Origin: Sulfitobacter litoralis
GTDB taxonomy: Bacteria > Pseudomonadota > Alphaproteobacteria > Rhodobacterales > Rhodobacteraceae
Assembly (NCBI RefSeq): GCF_900103185.1
Contig: NZ_FNJD01000002.1
Span: 124,001 to 188,000, forward strand
Length of the DNA: 64,000 nt
Reading direction: 5' to 3'
The notes under the pieces were generated by a model. The model searched no databases. It saw nothing but the letters and a program-made list of their open reading frames with translations, and was not told where the DNA came from. A program made the translations under genes and the position numbers. The stretch's first letter is position 1, and every line of letters begins with the position of its first letter. This document shows positions 8,791 through 18,453 of this stretch, one piece after another.

Positions 8791-8865
8791 AACCTTTCAC
8801 ATGAACTCCACCAGAATCATGGTCACCCATAAGGGGCCTACTGGTGATGTCGAAAGGATGAGGCG

Positions 8866-9072
8866 ATGAACGCCAAAGAACTACACGACAAGACGCCGGA
8901 CCAGCTCCGGGATGAGCTTGTTAACCTCAAGAAAGAATCCTTCAACCTGCGTTTTCAGCAAGCCACTGGCCAGCTGGAAAATGCCGCACGTTTGAAGACC
9001 GTTAAGCGTGACGTCGCACGTGTCAAAACCGTTCTTAACCAGAAAGCCGCTGCCGCGGCATCTGCAGAATAG
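8866..9072 (+). CDS. rpmC: 50S ribosomal protein L29
   Basis: A 68-residue L29 with [36 protein letters not shown] and the basic [12 protein letters not shown] end. L29 lies beside L23 at the tunnel exit. It restarts the operon after the three-gene insert and is followed by rpsQ 15 nt later. Confidence 0.97.
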   Translation: MNAKELHDKTPDQLRDELVNLKKESFNLRFQQATGQLENAARLKTVKRDVARVKTVLNQKAAAAASAE

Positions 9073-9087
9073 TAGGAGCCTGAGAGT

Positions 9088-9327
9088 ATGCCCAAACGTA
9101 TCCTGACAGGCACCGTGACAAGCGATGCCAACGAACAGACAGTAACCGTATCCGTAGAGCGTCGCTTTACACACCCGGTTCTGAAGAAAACCATCCGTAA
9201 GTCCAAAAAGTACCGGGCTCACGATGAGAACAACACATTCAAAGTGGGCGACAGCGTTCGCATCATCGAATGTGCACCAAAGTCGAAAACCAAACGTTGG
9301 GAAGTGCTGCAAGCCGCTGAGGCTTAA
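9088..9327 (+). CDS. rpsQ: 30S ribosomal protein S17
   Basis: A 79-residue S17 with [29 protein letters not shown] and the conserved KYRAHDE and [15 protein letters not shown]. An OB-fold primary binder of 16S rRNA. A 156-nt spacer follows before rplN. Confidence 0.97.
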   Translation: MPKRILTGTVTSDANEQTVTVSVERRFTHPVLKKTIRKSKKYRAHDENNTFKVGDSVRIIECAPKSKTKRWEVLQAAEA

Positions 9328-9334
9328 GGCGCTG

Positions 9335-9465
9335 CTCGCTCGGGCCTGAACGTCTTGTTCCCTTGACTCTGAGGGCAGCAAGGCGCAAAGGCACGAGCGA
9401 GAAGCCCATTTCGGGCGGACCAACTTAATCGAAACCCTGGGGATAGGGCACGCATCGCCCCCCAG
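9335..9465 (+). other. Structured spacer between rpsQ and rplN
   Basis: CTCGCTCG (9335-9342) can pair with CGAGCGAG (9394-9401), and CTGGGG (9437-9442) with CCCCAG (9460-9465), the latter closing a nested GGGC/GCCC. No T tract follows either. Likely mRNA structure, possibly for processing or L14-block translation control; no terminator. Confidence 0.4.
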
Positions 9466-9483
9466 AAGGTCGGGAGAAACCAA

Positions 9484-9852
9484 ATGATCCAGATGCAGAC
9501 CAACCTGGATGTTGCTGACAACAGCGGCGCTCGCCGTGTTCAGTGCATCAAGGTATTGGGTGGTTCCAAGCGTAAATACGCATCAGTCGGCGACATCATT
9601 GTCGTGTCGGTCAAGGAAGCCATCCCTCGCGGTCGTGTGAAAAAGGGTGACGTGCGTAAAGCCGTCGTCGTTCGCACAGCCAAAGAAGTTCGTCGTGACG
9701 ATGGCACAGCCATCCGTTTCGATCGTAACGCCGCCGTCATTCTGAACAACTCGAATGAGCCCGTAGGTACACGTATCTTCGGCCCAGTTGTTCGCGAACT
9801 GCGCGCCAAAAACTTCATGAAGATTATCTCGCTTGCGCCGGAGGTGCTGTAA
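9484..9852 (+). CDS. rplN: 50S ribosomal protein L14
   Basis: A 122-residue L14 with [27 protein letters not shown] and FGPVVRELR, the family signatures. It forms an inter-subunit bridge with 16S rRNA. GGGAG precedes the ATG; the TAA overlaps the rplX ATG by one base. Confidence 0.97.
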   Translation: MIQMQTNLDVADNSGARRVQCIKVLGGSKRKYASVGDIIVVSVKEAIPRGRVKKGDVRKAVVVRTAKEVRRDDGTAIRFDRNAAVILNNSNEPVGTRIFGPVVRELRAKNFMKIISLAPEVL

Positions 9853-10163
9853 TGGCTGCTAAACTTCGCAAAGGTGACAAAGTCATCGTGCTTGCTGGCA
9901 AGGACAAGGGCAAGACGGGTTCCATCTCGTCTGTTGACCCGAAGGCCAACAAAGCAATCGTAGATGGTATCAACATGGCAATCCGCGCCACGCGTCAGTC
10001 CCAGACGTCGCAAGGCGGCCGTATTCCCAAAGCGATGCCAATCGACCTGAGCAACCTGTCGTTGGTTGATGCCAACGGCAAGGCCACGCGCGTTGGGTTC
10101 AAAATCGAAGGCGACAAGAAAGTGCGCTTTGCAAAAACCACGGGGGACGTGATCGATGCTTGA
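9852..10163 (+). CDS. rplX: 50S ribosomal protein L24
   Basis: A 103-residue L24 starting with the KOW motif ([23 protein letters not shown]), a nucleator of 50S assembly. It overlaps rplN by 1 nt and rplE by 8 nt, so translation of the three genes is coupled. Confidence 0.97.
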   Translation: MAAKLRKGDKVIVLAGKDKGKTGSISSVDPKANKAIVDGINMAIRATRQSQTSQGGRIPKAMPIDLSNLSLVDANGKATRVGFKIEGDKKVRFAKTTGDVIDA

Positions 10164-10719
10164 TAACGCAACATACACACCCCGCCTGAAGGTCGAGTAC
10201 AAGGACAAGATCCGTGCGACGCTGAAGGAAGAGTTCGGTTATAAGAACGAAATGCAGATCCCGCGTCTGGATAAAATCGTCCTGAACATCGGCTGTGGTG
10301 CTGAAGCTGTTCGTGACAGCAAGAAAGCAAAATCCGCACAGGAAGATCTGACAACGATTGCCGGCCAAAAAGCGCTGACAACAGTTGCCAAGAAATCCAT
10401 CGCTGGTTTCCGCGTACGTGAAGACATGCCATTGGGTGCGAAAGTTACCCTGCGTGGCGAACGTATGTACGAATTCCTGGATCGTCTGATCACGATCGCA
10501 ATGCCTCGTATCCGCGACTTCCGCGGCATCAACGGCAAAAGCTTTGACGGCCGTGGCAACTACGCCATGGGCTTGAAAGAGCACATCGTGTTCCCCGAAA
10601 TCGACTTTGATAAAGTTGACGAGACTTGGGGAATGGACATCGTGATCGCCACCACGGCGAAAACCGACGCTGAAGCGAAGGCACTGTTGAAAGCATTCAA
10701 CATGCCCTTCACATCGTAA
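10156..10719 (+). CDS. rplE: 50S ribosomal protein L5
   Basis: A 187-residue L5 with [26 protein letters not shown], the [19 protein letters not shown] segment and the end [12 protein letters not shown]. It binds 5S rRNA and contacts P-site tRNA. The start lies 8 nt inside the end of rplX. Confidence 0.97.
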   Translation: MLDNATYTPRLKVEYKDKIRATLKEEFGYKNEMQIPRLDKIVLNIGCGAEAVRDSKKAKSAQEDLTTIAGQKALTTVAKKSIAGFRVREDMPLGAKVTLRGERMYEFLDRLITIAMPRIRDFRGINGKSFDGRGNYAMGLKEHIVFPEIDFDKVDETWGMDIVIATTAKTDAEAKALLKAFNMPFTS

Positions 10720-10738
10720 GCGCGGGGAGGATTTAGAT

Positions 10739-11044
10739 ATGGCTAAGAAATCCATGATCGAGCGCGAAAAGAAGCGCGAAGCACTGGTCAAGAAGTACGC
10801 TGAAAAGCGCGCTGCCTTGAAAGAGATCGTAAGCGACGAATCCAAGCCCATGGAAGAGCGGTTCCGCGCTTCCCTGAAGCTGGCGAAACTGCCTCGCAAC
10901 TCCAGCGCTGTGCGTCTGCACAACCGCTGCCAGCTGACAGGCCGTCCACACGCTTATTACCGTAAACTGAAAATTTCGCGGATCGCGCTGCGGGATCTTG
11001 GCTCGAGCGGCCAAATCCCCGGCATGGTCAAGTCGAGCTGGTAA
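10739..11044 (+). CDS. rpsN: 30S ribosomal protein S14 (zinc-free long form)
   Basis: A 101-residue S14 beginning [24 protein letters not shown] with [10 protein letters not shown]-type core ([17 protein letters not shown]). Only one Cys is present in the core, so this is the long form lacking the CxxC-CxxC zinc site. It has GGGGAGG upstream. Confidence 0.97.
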   Translation: MAKKSMIEREKKREALVKKYAEKRAALKEIVSDESKPMEERFRASLKLAKLPRNSSAVRLHNRCQLTGRPHAYYRKLKISRIALRDLGSSGQIPGMVKSSW

Positions 11045-11056
11045 GGAGCGCATCAG

Positions 11057-11449
11057 ATGAACGATCCTATCGCAGATATGCTGACACGCATCCGTAACTC
11101 TTCGATGCGCGGCAAATCCACCGTCATGACACCTGCTTCCAAGCTGCGTGCATGGGTTCTGGACGTGCTTGCGGACGAAGGCTACATTCGTGGCTACGAA
11201 GCAAAAACTGGTGTTGATGGCCATCCCGCCATCGAGATCAGCCTCAAGTATTACGAGGGCGAACCTGTTATTCGCGAACTGAAGCGGGTCTCCAAGCCCG
11301 GTCGTCGCGTCTACATGGGCGTCAATGACATCCCCGTTGTCCGTCAGGGCCTCGGTGTGTCGATTGTCTCCACCCCCAAGGGTGTGATGTCGGATCAGAA
11401 TGCACGCAGCCACAATGTTGGCGGCGAAGTGCTCTGCACCGTATTCTAA
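11057..11449 (+). CDS. rpsH: 30S ribosomal protein S8
   Basis: A 130-residue S8 with [14 protein letters not shown] and the C-terminal [16 protein letters not shown] and [10 protein letters not shown]8 binds the 16S central domain and, in E. coli, represses the spc operon by binding rplE mRNA. It lies 12 nt after rpsN. Confidence 0.97.
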   Translation: MNDPIADMLTRIRNSSMRGKSTVMTPASKLRAWVLDVLADEGYIRGYEAKTGVDGHPAIEISLKYYEGEPVIRELKRVSKPGRRVYMGVNDIPVVRQGLGVSIVSTPKGVMSDQNARSHNVGGEVLCTVF

Positions 11450-11459
11450 GGAGAACAAA

Positions 11460-11993
11460 ATGTCTCGTATTGGTAAAAAACCGGTCGACCTGCCAAGCGG
11501 TGTTTCAGCATCCGTGAGCGGGCAGACCATCGAAGTCAAAGGCCCAAAGGGAACCCGTTCCTTCAAGGCGACTGACGACGTTACATTGACTGTCGAAGAC
11601 AACGTGGTCACCATCACACCACGCGGCAAATCCAAGCGCGCGCGCCAGCAGTGGGGCATGAGCCGCACGATGGTCGAAAACCTTGTGACCGGTGTTACCG
11701 CCGGCTTCAAGAAAGAGCTTGAGATCCAGGGTGTTGGTTATCGTGCTGCCATGAACGGCAACACGCTGCGCTTGAACCTGGGCCTGTCGCATGATGTTGA
11801 CTATGTCGCACCTGAAGGTGTGACAGTCACAGCCCCGAAACAGACCGAGATTGTGGTAGAAGGCATTGACGAACAGCTTGTTGGTCAAGTCGCTGCGAAC
11901 ATTCGCGCTTGGCGCAAGCCCGAGCCCTACAAGGGCAAAGGCATCCGCTATAAGGGTGAGTTCGTCTTCCGCAAAGAAGGCAAGAAGAAGTAA
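11460..11993 (+). CDS. rplF: 50S ribosomal protein L6
   Basis: A 177-residue L6 starting [15 protein letters not shown]; an AAGGAG is 7 nt before this ATG, so the longer open frame upstream (inside rpsH) is not used. The C-terminal [15 protein letters not shown] is the family signature. It sits near the sarcin-ricin loop. Confidence 0.97.
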   Translation: MSRIGKKPVDLPSGVSASVSGQTIEVKGPKGTRSFKATDDVTLTVEDNVVTITPRGKSKRARQQWGMSRTMVENLVTGVTAGFKKELEIQGVGYRAAMNGNTLRLNLGLSHDVDYVAPEGVTVTAPKQTEIVVEGIDEQLVGQVAANIRAWRKPEPYKGKGIRYKGEFVFRKEGKKK

Positions 11994-12004
11994 GGATAGC
12001 TCAG

Positions 12005-12364
12005 ATGGCAAACAGCAAAAGACAACTGTTTCTGAAACGCCGCCTGCGCGTTCGGAACAAACTTCGCCGGGTCAACGCGGGGCGTCTTCGTCTCTCCGTG
12101 CATCGCTCGAACAAAAACATCAGCGCCCAGCTGATCGACGACGTAAACGGGGTCACACTGGCCTCCGCGTCTTCGATGGAAAAAGACCTGGGTGTTGTTG
12201 GCAAAAACAACATCGACGCAGCGACCAAGGTTGGCTCGGCAATCGCCGAACGTGCTCAAAAGGCCGGTGTGAAAGAAGCATATTTTGACCGTGGTGGTTT
12301 CCTGTTCCACGGCAAAATCAAAGCTTTGGCCGATGCAGCCCGCGAAGGCGGTCTGAAAATCTAA
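12005..12364 (+). CDS. rplR: 50S ribosomal protein L18
   Basis: A 119-residue L18 with [28 protein letters not shown] and the end [24 protein letters not shown]. It carries 5S rRNA into the 50S subunit. It starts 11 nt after rplF. Confidence 0.97.
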   Translation: MANSKRQLFLKRRLRVRNKLRRVNAGRLRLSVHRSNKNISAQLIDDVNGVTLASASSMEKDLGVVGKNNIDAATKVGSAIAERAQKAGVKEAYFDRGGFLFHGKIKALADAAREGGLKI

Positions 12365-12372
12365 GCCAACGT

Positions 12373-12397
12373 AGGCGGCACGGGTCACGTGCCGCCT
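12373..12397 (+). other. Perfect hairpin between rplR and rpsE
   Basis: AGGCGGCACG (12373-12382) and CGTGCCGCCT (12388-12397) form a 10-bp stem with a GGTCA loop, 9 nt after the rplR stop. There is no T tract, so it is more likely a processing or mRNA-stability element than a terminator. Confidence 0.6.
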
Positions 12398-12473
12398 CGA
12401 TGATCCGGGGGCTTGGCCCACTTGGATTGACATTATGACGCGCGCAAGCGCAGCACCAAAAGGATGATGCCGC

Positions 12474-13055
12474 ATGGCAAGAGATGACAACCGGGGTGGT
12501 AACCGCCGCAACCAACGCGACGAGACACCCGAATTCGCCGACCGCCTAGTGGCGATCAACCGCGTTTCCAAGACCGTTAAGGGTGGTAAGCGCTTTGGCT
12601 TCGCTGCACTTGTCGTTGTTGGCGACCAAAAGGGCCGTGTAGGCTTCGGCAAAGGCAAAGCGAAAGAGGTTCCAGAAGCCATTCGCAAGGCCACCGAGCA
12701 AGCCAAGCGCCAAATGATTCGCGTTCAACTGCGCGAAGGCCGTACATTGCACCACGACATGGAAGGCCGTCACGGCGCCGGTCGCGTTGTAATGCGGACA
12801 GCACCAGAAGGTACCGGGATCATCGCCGGTGGTCCGATGCGTGCCGTATTCGAAATGTTGGGCATCAAGGACGTTGTATCCAAGTCCATCGGGACGCAGA
12901 ACCCTTACAACATGATCCGTGCCACCATGGACGGTCTGAAAAAAGAATCCTCGCCACGTGCTGTTGCTCAGCGTCGCGGCAAGAAAGTTGCAGACATTCT
13001 GCCCAAGCGTGAGGACAATGTTGAATCGTCCGCACAAGTGGCTGAGGAGGCATAA
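12474..13055 (+). CDS. rpsE: 30S ribosomal protein S5
   Basis: A 193-residue S5 with [27 protein letters not shown] and [19 protein letters not shown], both family signatures, and a short acidic C-terminal tail. S5 guards accuracy at the mRNA entry. The gap from rplR is 109 nt and holds the hairpin above. Confidence 0.97.
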   Translation: MARDDNRGGNRRNQRDETPEFADRLVAINRVSKTVKGGKRFGFAALVVVGDQKGRVGFGKGKAKEVPEAIRKATEQAKRQMIRVQLREGRTLHHDMEGRHGAGRVVMRTAPEGTGIIAGGPMRAVFEMLGIKDVVSKSIGTQNPYNMIRATMDGLKKESSPRAVAQRRGKKVADILPKREDNVESSAQVAEEA

Positions 13056-13057
13056 GC

Positions 13058-13246
13058 ATGGCTAAGACAATCGTTATCAAGCAGGTTGGTTCGCCAATCC
13101 GCCGCCCCGCCGACCAGCGCGCTACGTTGATTGGTTTGGGCCTTAACAAAATGCACCGTGTACGTGAACTGGAAGACACACCTTCCGTTCGCGGCATGAT
13201 CCGCAAGATCTCTCACATGGTAGAGATCATCGAAGAAAAAGGCTGA
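13058..13246 (+). CDS. rpmD: 50S ribosomal protein L30
   Basis: A 62-residue L30 with [30 protein letters not shown] and the end [13 protein letters not shown]. It starts 2 nt after the rpsE stop. A strong terminator follows, before rplO. Confidence 0.96.
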   Translation: MAKTIVIKQVGSPIRRPADQRATLIGLGLNKMHRVRELEDTPSVRGMIRKISHMVEIIEEKG

Positions 13247-13298
13247 ACGCTTTCGCCTGAAAGTGAAGGGTTCCGATGACGCCCTTTTGCCAATCTAT

Positions 13299-13329
13299 AA
13301 CGCCTCGCAGAACACTGCGAGGCGTTTTT
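13299..13329 (+). terminator. Strong intrinsic terminator after rpmD
   Basis: A perfect 12-bp stem AACGCCTCGCAG/CTGCGAGGCGTT with an AACA loop and a TTTTT tail. It divides the spc operon between rpmD and rplO, genes that are normally co-transcribed. Confidence 0.92.
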
Positions 13330-13364
13330 CGTTAAGCCGGGTTGTGCCGGTGAGGGCAGGGGGC

Positions 13365-13393
13365 TTGAAACCGCTGTCTCTCCCGTTTATACG
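13365..13393 (+). promoter_or_regulatory. Promoter of the rplO-secY-adk block
   Basis: TTGAAA (13365-13370), exactly 17 nt, then TATACG (13388-13393), about 35 nt after the rpmD terminator and about 100 nt before rplO. The final -10 base is G rather than T. Confidence 0.65.
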
Positions 13394-13399
13394 CCGCCC

Positions 13400-13451
13400 A
13401 GTGGCCACCAATCCGCCACGAGAATCATATGAAACGCCGCGTTTGGCCACT
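13400..13451 (+). other. Inverted repeat in the rplO leader
   Basis: AGTGGCCA (13400-13407) and TGGCCACT (13444-13451) are exact inverted repeats 36 nt apart in the predicted rplO 5' leader. They could form a leader stem-loop or an operator; nothing decides between these. Confidence 0.4.
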
Positions 13452-13491
13452 CCCGTCGCTGGGGGCCACATCCGGCAAAAGGAGAAGCGAC

Positions 13492-13974
13492 ATGAAACTT
13501 CATGAACTGTCTGATAACGAAGGTGCCAACAAGAAACGCAAGCGCGTTGGCCGTGGTCCTGGTTCCGGCACCGGTAAAATGGGTGGCCGTGGTATCAAAG
13601 GTCAAAAATCCCGTTCGGGTGTCGCGATCAAAGGTTTCGAAGGCGGTCAAATGCCTTTGTACCAACGTCTTCCTAAGCGTGGCTTTACCAAGCCGAACCG
13701 GAAGTCCTATGCGGTTGTGAACCTGGGCCTGATCCAGAAATTCATCGACGCGAAAAAGATCGACGCTTCTGCTGCGATCACCGAAGATGCACTGATCTCT
13801 TCGGGTCTGGTACGTCGCAAACTGGACGGCATCCGTGTTTTGGCGAAAGGCGACTTCAACGCCAAGGTTGATCTTCAGGTATACGGCGCGTCCAAATCCG
13901 CGGTCGAAGCGGTCGAAAAAGCGGGCGGCAAACTGACCGTCGCAGCACCTTCCGCGGCAAACGCAGACGCGTAA
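13492..13974 (+). CDS. rplO: 50S ribosomal protein L15
   Basis: A 160-residue L15 from [40 protein letters not shown] is 10 nt before this ATG, so the in-frame ATG at 13429 is rejected. It contains [19 protein letters not shown]15 is a late-assembly 50S protein. The gene restarts transcription after the rpmD terminator. Confidence 0.96.
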   Translation: MKLHELSDNEGANKKRKRVGRGPGSGTGKMGGRGIKGQKSRSGVAIKGFEGGQMPLYQRLPKRGFTKPNRKSYAVVNLGLIQKFIDAKKIDASAAITEDALISSGLVRRKLDGIRVLAKGDFNAKVDLQVYGASKSAVEAVEKAGGKLTVAAPSAANADA

Positions 13975-14038
13975 CCCGACCTTTTGCCTTGTGAGCGGGA
14001 CGCGTCCCGCTTACATAGTCAATCGAGTTTTCCCAAAT

Positions 14039-14073
14039 GCCGCCCGCCGGAAAACGGCCTGGGCGGCGTTTTT
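14039..14073 (+). terminator. Terminator-like hairpin between rplO and secY
   Basis: GCCGCCC (14039-14045) pairs with GGGCGGC (14061-14067), with an inner GCCG/CGGC, then GTTTTT. It ends only 22 nt before the secY start. As secY must be expressed, this is probably a partial terminator that lowers secY relative to rplO. A second small hairpin (GCGGGA-CGCG-TCCCGC) lies near 13995-14010. Confidence 0.65.
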
Positions 14074-14094
14074 GCAAAGAAAGAGCCCTATATC

Positions 14095-15459
14095 ATGGTA
14101 TCAGCCGTCGAAAGCATGGCCGCCAACACCAGTTGGTCCGCGTTGGGCAAGGCAACAGACCTGCGCAACCGGATTCTATTCACTCTGGGGTTGTTGATCG
14201 TTTATCGCCTTGGCACGTTCATTCCGGTTCCCGGGATCGACGGCACCGCCCTGCGCCAATTTATGGAAAGCGCGGGTCAAGGGATCGGCGGCATGGTGTC
14301 CATGTTCACCGGCGGCGCTCTTGGCCGTATGGGTATCTTCGCTTTGGGTATCATGCCCTATATCTCCGCATCGATCATCGTTCAGTTGATGACTTCGATG
14401 GTCCCCGCGCTTGAGCAGCTTAAGAAAGAGGGCGAGCAGGGGCGTAAAAAGATCAACCAATACACACGCTTCGGCACCGTCGCACTGGCGACACTGCAGG
14501 CCTATGGCCTTGCGGTATCGCTAGAAGCTGGTGATATCGCCGCCGATCCGGGCATGTATTTCCGCATTGCGTGCATGATTACGCTGGTCGGCGGGACCAT
14601 GTTCCTGATGTGGCTGGGCGAGCAGATCACAGCACGCGGCATCGGCAACGGTATCTCATTGATTATCTTCGTCGGCATCATTGCCGAGGTGCCAGCCGCA
14701 ATCGCTCAGTTCTTTTCGTCTGGCCGGTCCGGTGCGATCAGCCCGGCGGTGATCGTCGGTGTTCTTGTCATGGTGATCGTGACGATCATGTTCGTCGTCT
14801 TCATGGAGCGCGCCTTGCGCAAAATCCACATCCAATATCCGCGCCGTCAGGTCGGCCAGAAGATGTACGACGGAGGGTCATCGCATCTTCCGGTCAAGGT
14901 GAACCCGGCGGGCGTTATCCCGGCGATTTTCGCAAGCTCGCTTCTGTTGCTTCCGATCACGATCAGCACGTTCTCTGGGAATTCCACCGGCCCGGTAATG
15001 TCGGTCCTCTTGGCAAATTTCGGACCAGGGCAACCCCTATACCTGTTATTCTTCGTCTTGATGATTGTCTTTTTTGCTTATTTTTATACCTTCAACGTCA
15101 GCTTTAAACCTGATGATGTCGCGGATAACCTGAAAAACCAGAACGGCTTCGTTCCCGGTATCCGCCCCGGCAAGAAAACAGCCGAATATCTTGAATATGT
15201 GGTTAACCGCGTCTTGGTACTTGGGTCTGCATATCTGGTTGCGGTGATGCTGCTGCCCGAAATTCTGCGGGGTCAGTTCGCAATCCCATTCTATTTCGGC
15301 GGTACATCGGTGCTGATCGTTGTGTCGGTCACCATGGATACCATCCAACAAGTACAAAGCCATTTGCTGGCACATCAGTATGAAGGTCTGCTTGAACGTT
15401 CCCAACTGCGTGGTAAGTCTGGCAAACCACGGAAAAAACGGAGCCCGGTACGTCGATGA
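14095..15459 (+). CDS. secY: Protein translocase subunit SecY
   Basis: A 454-residue SecY with ten membrane helices, the channel-forming subunit of SecYEG in the inner membrane. The signatures [12 protein letters not shown] after helix 1, [14 protein letters not shown] in helix 2, and [37 protein letters not shown] are visible. The first likely start is ATG 14095 ([14 protein letters not shown]); a Met seven residues later is possible. Its stop overlaps adk by 4 nt. Confidence 0.96.
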   Translation: MVSAVESMAANTSWSALGKATDLRNRILFTLGLLIVYRLGTFIPVPGIDGTALRQFMESAGQGIGGMVSMFTGGALGRMGIFALGIMPYISASIIVQLMTSMVPALEQLKKEGEQGRKKINQYTRFGTVALATLQAYGLAVSLEAGDIAADPGMYFRIACMITLVGGTMFLMWLGEQITARGIGNGISLIIFVGIIAEVPAAIAQFFSSGRSGAISPAVIVGVLVMVIVTIMFVVFMERALRKIHIQYPRRQVGQKMYDGGSSHLPVKVNPAGVIPAIFASSLLLLPITISTFSGNSTGPVMSVLLANFGPGQPLYLLFFVLMIVFFAYFYTFNVSFKPDDVADNLKNQNGFVPGIRPGKKTAEYLEYVVNRVLVLGSAYLVAVMLLPEILRGQFAIPFYFGGTSVLIVVSVTMDTIQQVQSHLLAHQYEGLLERSQLRGKSGKPRKKRSPVRR

Positions 15460-16103
15460 ACATTATTCTCTTAGGACCACCCGGAGCGGGTAAAGGTACA
15501 CAAGCGCGTCACTTGGTAGAGACACGTAACATGGTTCAGCTCTCTACCGGCGACATGCTGCGCGAAGCCAAAGACAGCGGGACCGAGATGGGCAATATGG
15601 TTGCCGATGTCATGGCCCGCGGCGATTTGGTCACCGACGAGATAGTGATCGGCCTCATCCGCGAAAAACTCGAAGACACGACCGACCACGGTGGTTTCAT
15701 CTTTGACGGGTTCCCGCGCACATTGGCGCAGGCCACAGCGCTTGGTGAGCTGCTGGAAGCGACAGGCAAGCCATTGGACCACGTGATCCAGCTGGGCGTC
15801 GACGACGAAGCGCTGGTCGCACGGATCTCCGGGCGCTCTACCTGTGGCAACTGTGGTGAAGTCTATCACGACGTCACCAAGCCACAGCCAGCCGACGGCA
15901 AATGCGAGAAATGCGGCGCATCCGACTTCAAACGCCGTGCAGATGATAACGAGGAAAGCCTCCGGAATCGTTTGATGGAATACTACAAGAAAACCTCTCC
16001 GCTGTTGGGGTACTATTACGCGCATAATATGCTCACGCGCGTTGATGGTCTGGCCGATATCAAAGAGGTTCAGGACAGCATCACGAAGGTTTTGGACGCA
16101 TAA
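15456..16103 (+). CDS. adk: Adenylate kinase with zinc-binding lid
   Basis: A 215-residue long-form adenylate kinase (ATP + AMP = 2 ADP). P-loop GPPGAGKGT at 7-15, DGFPRT at 84-89. The lid holds four cysteines, C130-x2-C133 and C150-x2-C153, the zinc-lid type rather than the H-bonded lid of E. coli. It overlaps secY by ATGA; the secY-adk-rpsM order is typical of alphaproteobacteria. Confidence 0.97.
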   Translation: MNIILLGPPGAGKGTQARHLVETRNMVQLSTGDMLREAKDSGTEMGNMVADVMARGDLVTDEIVIGLIREKLEDTTDHGGFIFDGFPRTLAQATALGELLEATGKPLDHVIQLGVDDEALVARISGRSTCGNCGEVYHDVTKPQPADGKCEKCGASDFKRRADDNEESLRNRLMEYYKKTSPLLGYYYAHNMLTRVDGLADIKEVQDSITKVLDA

Positions 16104-16127
16104 TCCAAGCATCAAGCAATGGTAGAC

Positions 16128-16155
16128 AACGGCGCGTTTTCCGACGCGCCGTTTT
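16128..16155 (+). terminator. Intrinsic terminator after adk
   Basis: AACGGCGCGT/ACGCGCCGTT, a perfect 10-bp stem with a TTTCCG loop, followed by TT. It closes the rplO-secY-adk transcript. Confidence 0.8.
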
Positions 16156-16227
16156 GCCGTTTCTTGGGGCAGGGCAGGCGGGTATTCGATCGCAATACCA
16201 ATCCATACGCTCTGCCGTCGCTATGGG

Positions 16228-16256
16228 TTGACGCGCCGGTTAATTCCCCATAACCA
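16228..16256 (+). promoter_or_regulatory. Candidate promoter of the alpha operon
   Basis: TTGACG (16228-16233), 17 nt, TAACCA (16251-16256). The -35 is strong and the -10 poor. The 311-nt gap between adk and rpsM holds the adk terminator, this site and a leader hairpin, and nothing coding that I can support. Confidence 0.35.
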
Positions 16257-16329
16257 GCCGTATCTCGTATGAGAATCGAATTGCAACGGGCACCGATCAT
16301 ACCCTGCGCATGAACACCTGATCAGCTGG

Positions 16330-16356
16330 AGCCCGACGGCACAAACGCCTCGGGCT
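16330..16356 (+). promoter_or_regulatory. Leader hairpin before rpsM
   Basis: AGCCCGA (16330-16336) pairs with TCGGGCT (16350-16356), with an inner GGC/GCC. In E. coli the rpsM leader binds S4 to repress the alpha operon; rpsD is not in this cluster, so that link is uncertain here. Confidence 0.45.
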
Positions 16357-16414
16357 TCACGTTGTGAAAAAAGGGTCTGGTATGACGGACCCGCAACGAA
16401 AAGGAAGCACCCAC

Positions 16415-16783
16415 GTGGCACGTATTGCCGGCGTAAACATCCCGACTGCAAAGCGGGTTCCAATCGCCCTCACATATATCACCGGTATCGGTAACTCCTC
16501 CGCAGCTGCTATTTGCGAAGCTGTTGGCATCGATTCCACCCGTCGTATCAACGAACTTTCGGACGCTGAAATCCTGAAGATCCGCGAATTCATCGACGAG
16601 AACTACACCGTTGAAGGTGACCTGCGTCGTGATACGCAGATGAACATCAAGCGTCTGATGGACCTTGGCTGCTACCGTGGTTTGCGCCACCGTCGCAACC
16701 TGCCGGTTCGTGGTCAGCGTACTCACACCAACGCTCGTACGCGCAAAGGCCCTGCAAAGGCCATTGCTGGTAAGAAGAAGTAA
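16415..16783 (+). CDS. rpsM: 30S ribosomal protein S13 (GTG start)
   Basis: A 122-residue S13 from a [29 protein letters not shown] matches the usual N-terminus [10 protein letters not shown], and AAGGA lies 9 nt upstream. The in-frame ATGs at 16364 and 16382 would add unrelated residues. The end [24 protein letters not shown] is typical. S13 contacts tRNA in the 30S head. Confidence 0.95.
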   Translation: MARIAGVNIPTAKRVPIALTYITGIGNSSAAAICEAVGIDSTRRINELSDAEILKIREFIDENYTVEGDLRRDTQMNIKRLMDLGCYRGLRHRRNLPVRGQRTHTNARTRKGPAKAIAGKKK

Positions 16784-16798
16784 GGGAGGGTCTGATCA

Positions 16799-17188
16799 AT
16801 GGCACGCGAAAAGACAAAGACGAAGCGTAAGGTTTCCAAGAACATCGCCGCAGGTGTGGCGCATGTTAACTCCAGCTTCAATAACACGAAAATCCTGATC
16901 TCCGACGTTCAGGGCAACGCAATTGCATGGTCCTCAGCTGGTACCATGGGCTTTAAAGGGTCGCGTAAATCGACACCTTATGCGGCTCAGATGGCTGCTG
17001 AAGATGCAGGCAAAAAAGCTCAAGACCACGGCGTGAAAACGCTGGAAGTCGAAGTGCAAGGCCCCGGTTCGGGCCGCGAAAGCGCCCTGCGCGCACTGGC
17101 TGCTGCCGGGTTCAACATCACATCCATCCGTGACGTGACCCCAATGGCGCACAACGGCTGCCGCCCTCCGAAACGCCGCCGCGTTTAA
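16799..17188 (+). CDS. rpsK: 30S ribosomal protein S11
   Basis: A 129-residue S11 with [41 protein letters not shown] and the end [12 protein letters not shown]. It lines the mRNA path on the 30S platform. It starts 15 nt after rpsM. Confidence 0.97.
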   Translation: MAREKTKTKRKVSKNIAAGVAHVNSSFNNTKILISDVQGNAIAWSSAGTMGFKGSRKSTPYAAQMAAEDAGKKAQDHGVKTLEVEVQGPGSGRESALRALAAAGFNITSIRDVTPMAHNGCRPPKRRRV

Positions 17189-17206
17189 GAGATTAAGTTA
17201 CAAAAG

Positions 17207-17230
17207 GGGCCGCGCGTTCGCGCTCGGCCT
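17207..17230 (+). other. UUCG hairpin between rpsK and rpoA
   Basis: A stem of about 10 bp with one mismatch (GGGCCGCGCG against CGCTCGGCCT) around a TTCG loop, followed by CTTACTGCTTT rather than a clean T tract. It may attenuate or process the transcript ahead of rpoA. Confidence 0.5.
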
Positions 17231-17304
17231 CTTACTGCTTTGTTGAAACCTCGGGAGTTCTTCGCCATTTGGACATGGGGCGCAGGACAGGAATGGAGGG
17301 ACGT

Positions 17305-18321
17305 ATGATCCACAAAAATTGGGCTGAATTGATTAAGCCACAGCAGTTGGACGTGAAGCCGGGCAATGACCCAGCACGTCAGGCGACTGTCATTGCCGAG
17401 CCGCTCGAGCGTGGCTTTGGTTTGACAATGGGCAACGCGCTACGCCGCGTTCTGATGTCGTCGTTGCAAGGCGCTGCCATTACTTCCGTACAAATTGATA
17501 ATGTTTTGCACGAATTTTCGAGCGTTACTGGCGTTCGTGAAGATGTCACCGACATCGTTCTGAACCTCAAAGGCGTTTCGCTGCGCATGGAAGTCGAAGG
17601 GCCAAAGCGCCTGTCGATCTCTGCCAAAGGCCCAGGTGTTGTCACTGCCGGTGACATCTCTGAAAGCGCCGGTATCGAAATTCTGAACCGCGATCACGTC
17701 ATCTGCCACTTGGATGACAATGCTGACGTTTACATGGAACTGACGGTTAACACCGGCAAGGGCTATGTTGCGGCAGATAAGAACAAGCCAGAAGATGCGC
17801 CTATCGGCTTGATCCCGATCGACGCCATCTATTCGCCGGTCAAAAAAGTGTCCTATGACGTGCAACCGACCCGCGAAGGTCAGGTGCTTGATTATGACAA
17901 ATTGACGATGAAAGTCGAGACCGACGGGTCCATCTCACCTGACGATGCCGTGGCATTTGCCGCGCGGATCCTGCAGGACCAGCTGGGCATTTTCGTTAAC
18001 TTCGACGAGCCGGAATCCGCATCGCGTCAAGACGACGACGACGGTCTGGAATTCAACCCGCTGCTACTGAAGAAAGTAGATGAGCTGGAATTGTCTGTCC
18101 GTTCGGCAAATTGCCTGAAGAACGACAACATCGTCTACATCGGCGATTTGATCCAGAAGACCGAAGCAGAAATGCTGCGCACACCGAACTTTGGCCGCAA
18201 ATCCTTGAACGAAATCAAGGAAGTGTTGTCGGGCATGGGTCTGCACCTTGGCATGGACGTCGAGGACTGGCCGCCGGACAACATCGAAGACCTCGCGAAG
18301 AAGTTCGAGGATTCGTTCTAA
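17305..18321 (+). CDS. rpoA: DNA-directed RNA polymerase subunit alpha
   Basis: A 338-residue alpha subunit. The N-terminal dimerisation domain (to about 235) shows [30 protein letters not shown]; a linker rich in Asp (RQDDDDG) follows; the C-terminal domain has [23 protein letters not shown] and [13 protein letters not shown], which bind UP elements and activators. GGAGGG lies four nt before ATG 17305; the in-frame ATG at 17269 has no such site and would add non-conserved residues. Confidence 0.96.
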   Translation: MIHKNWAELIKPQQLDVKPGNDPARQATVIAEPLERGFGLTMGNALRRVLMSSLQGAAITSVQIDNVLHEFSSVTGVREDVTDIVLNLKGVSLRMEVEGPKRLSISAKGPGVVTAGDISESAGIEILNRDHVICHLDDNADVYMELTVNTGKGYVAADKNKPEDAPIGLIPIDAIYSPVKKVSYDVQPTREGQVLDYDKLTMKVETDGSISPDDAVAFAARILQDQLGIFVNFDEPESASRQDDDDGLEFNPLLLKKVDELELSVRSANCLKNDNIVYIGDLIQKTEAEMLRTPNFGRKSLNEIKEVLSGMGLHLGMDVEDWPPDNIEDLAKKFEDSF

Positions 18322-18326
18322 GAGAT

Positions 18327-18356
18327 TTGACGGGTGGGGTTGTTCCCGCCCGTCAA
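18327..18356 (+). other. 12-bp hairpin between rpoA and rplQ
   Basis: TTGACGGGTGGG (18327-18338) pairs with CCCGCCCGTCAA (18345-18356), one G-T pair, loop GTTGTT, without a T tract. A second hairpin GTTGGCG/CGCCAAC (18384-18404) follows. Their place suggests stability or processing control of rpoA relative to rplQ. Confidence 0.6.
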
Positions 18357-18453
18357 TACGACCGGGCACCTGCCCCAAGGAGAGTTGGCGCTACGCACGC
18401 CAACCAGACAAAGTAAAACCGCCCGTAGAGGGCATCAAATTGGAGACTAGAAA

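Noticed and set aside
13429-13491. In-frame ATG that would lengthen rplO
   Set aside because: The added residues are not L15-like and the AAGGAG site belongs to the ATG at 13492.
17269-17304. In-frame upstream ATG for rpoA
   Set aside because: No ribosome site and no similarity; GGAGGG fits ATG 17305.
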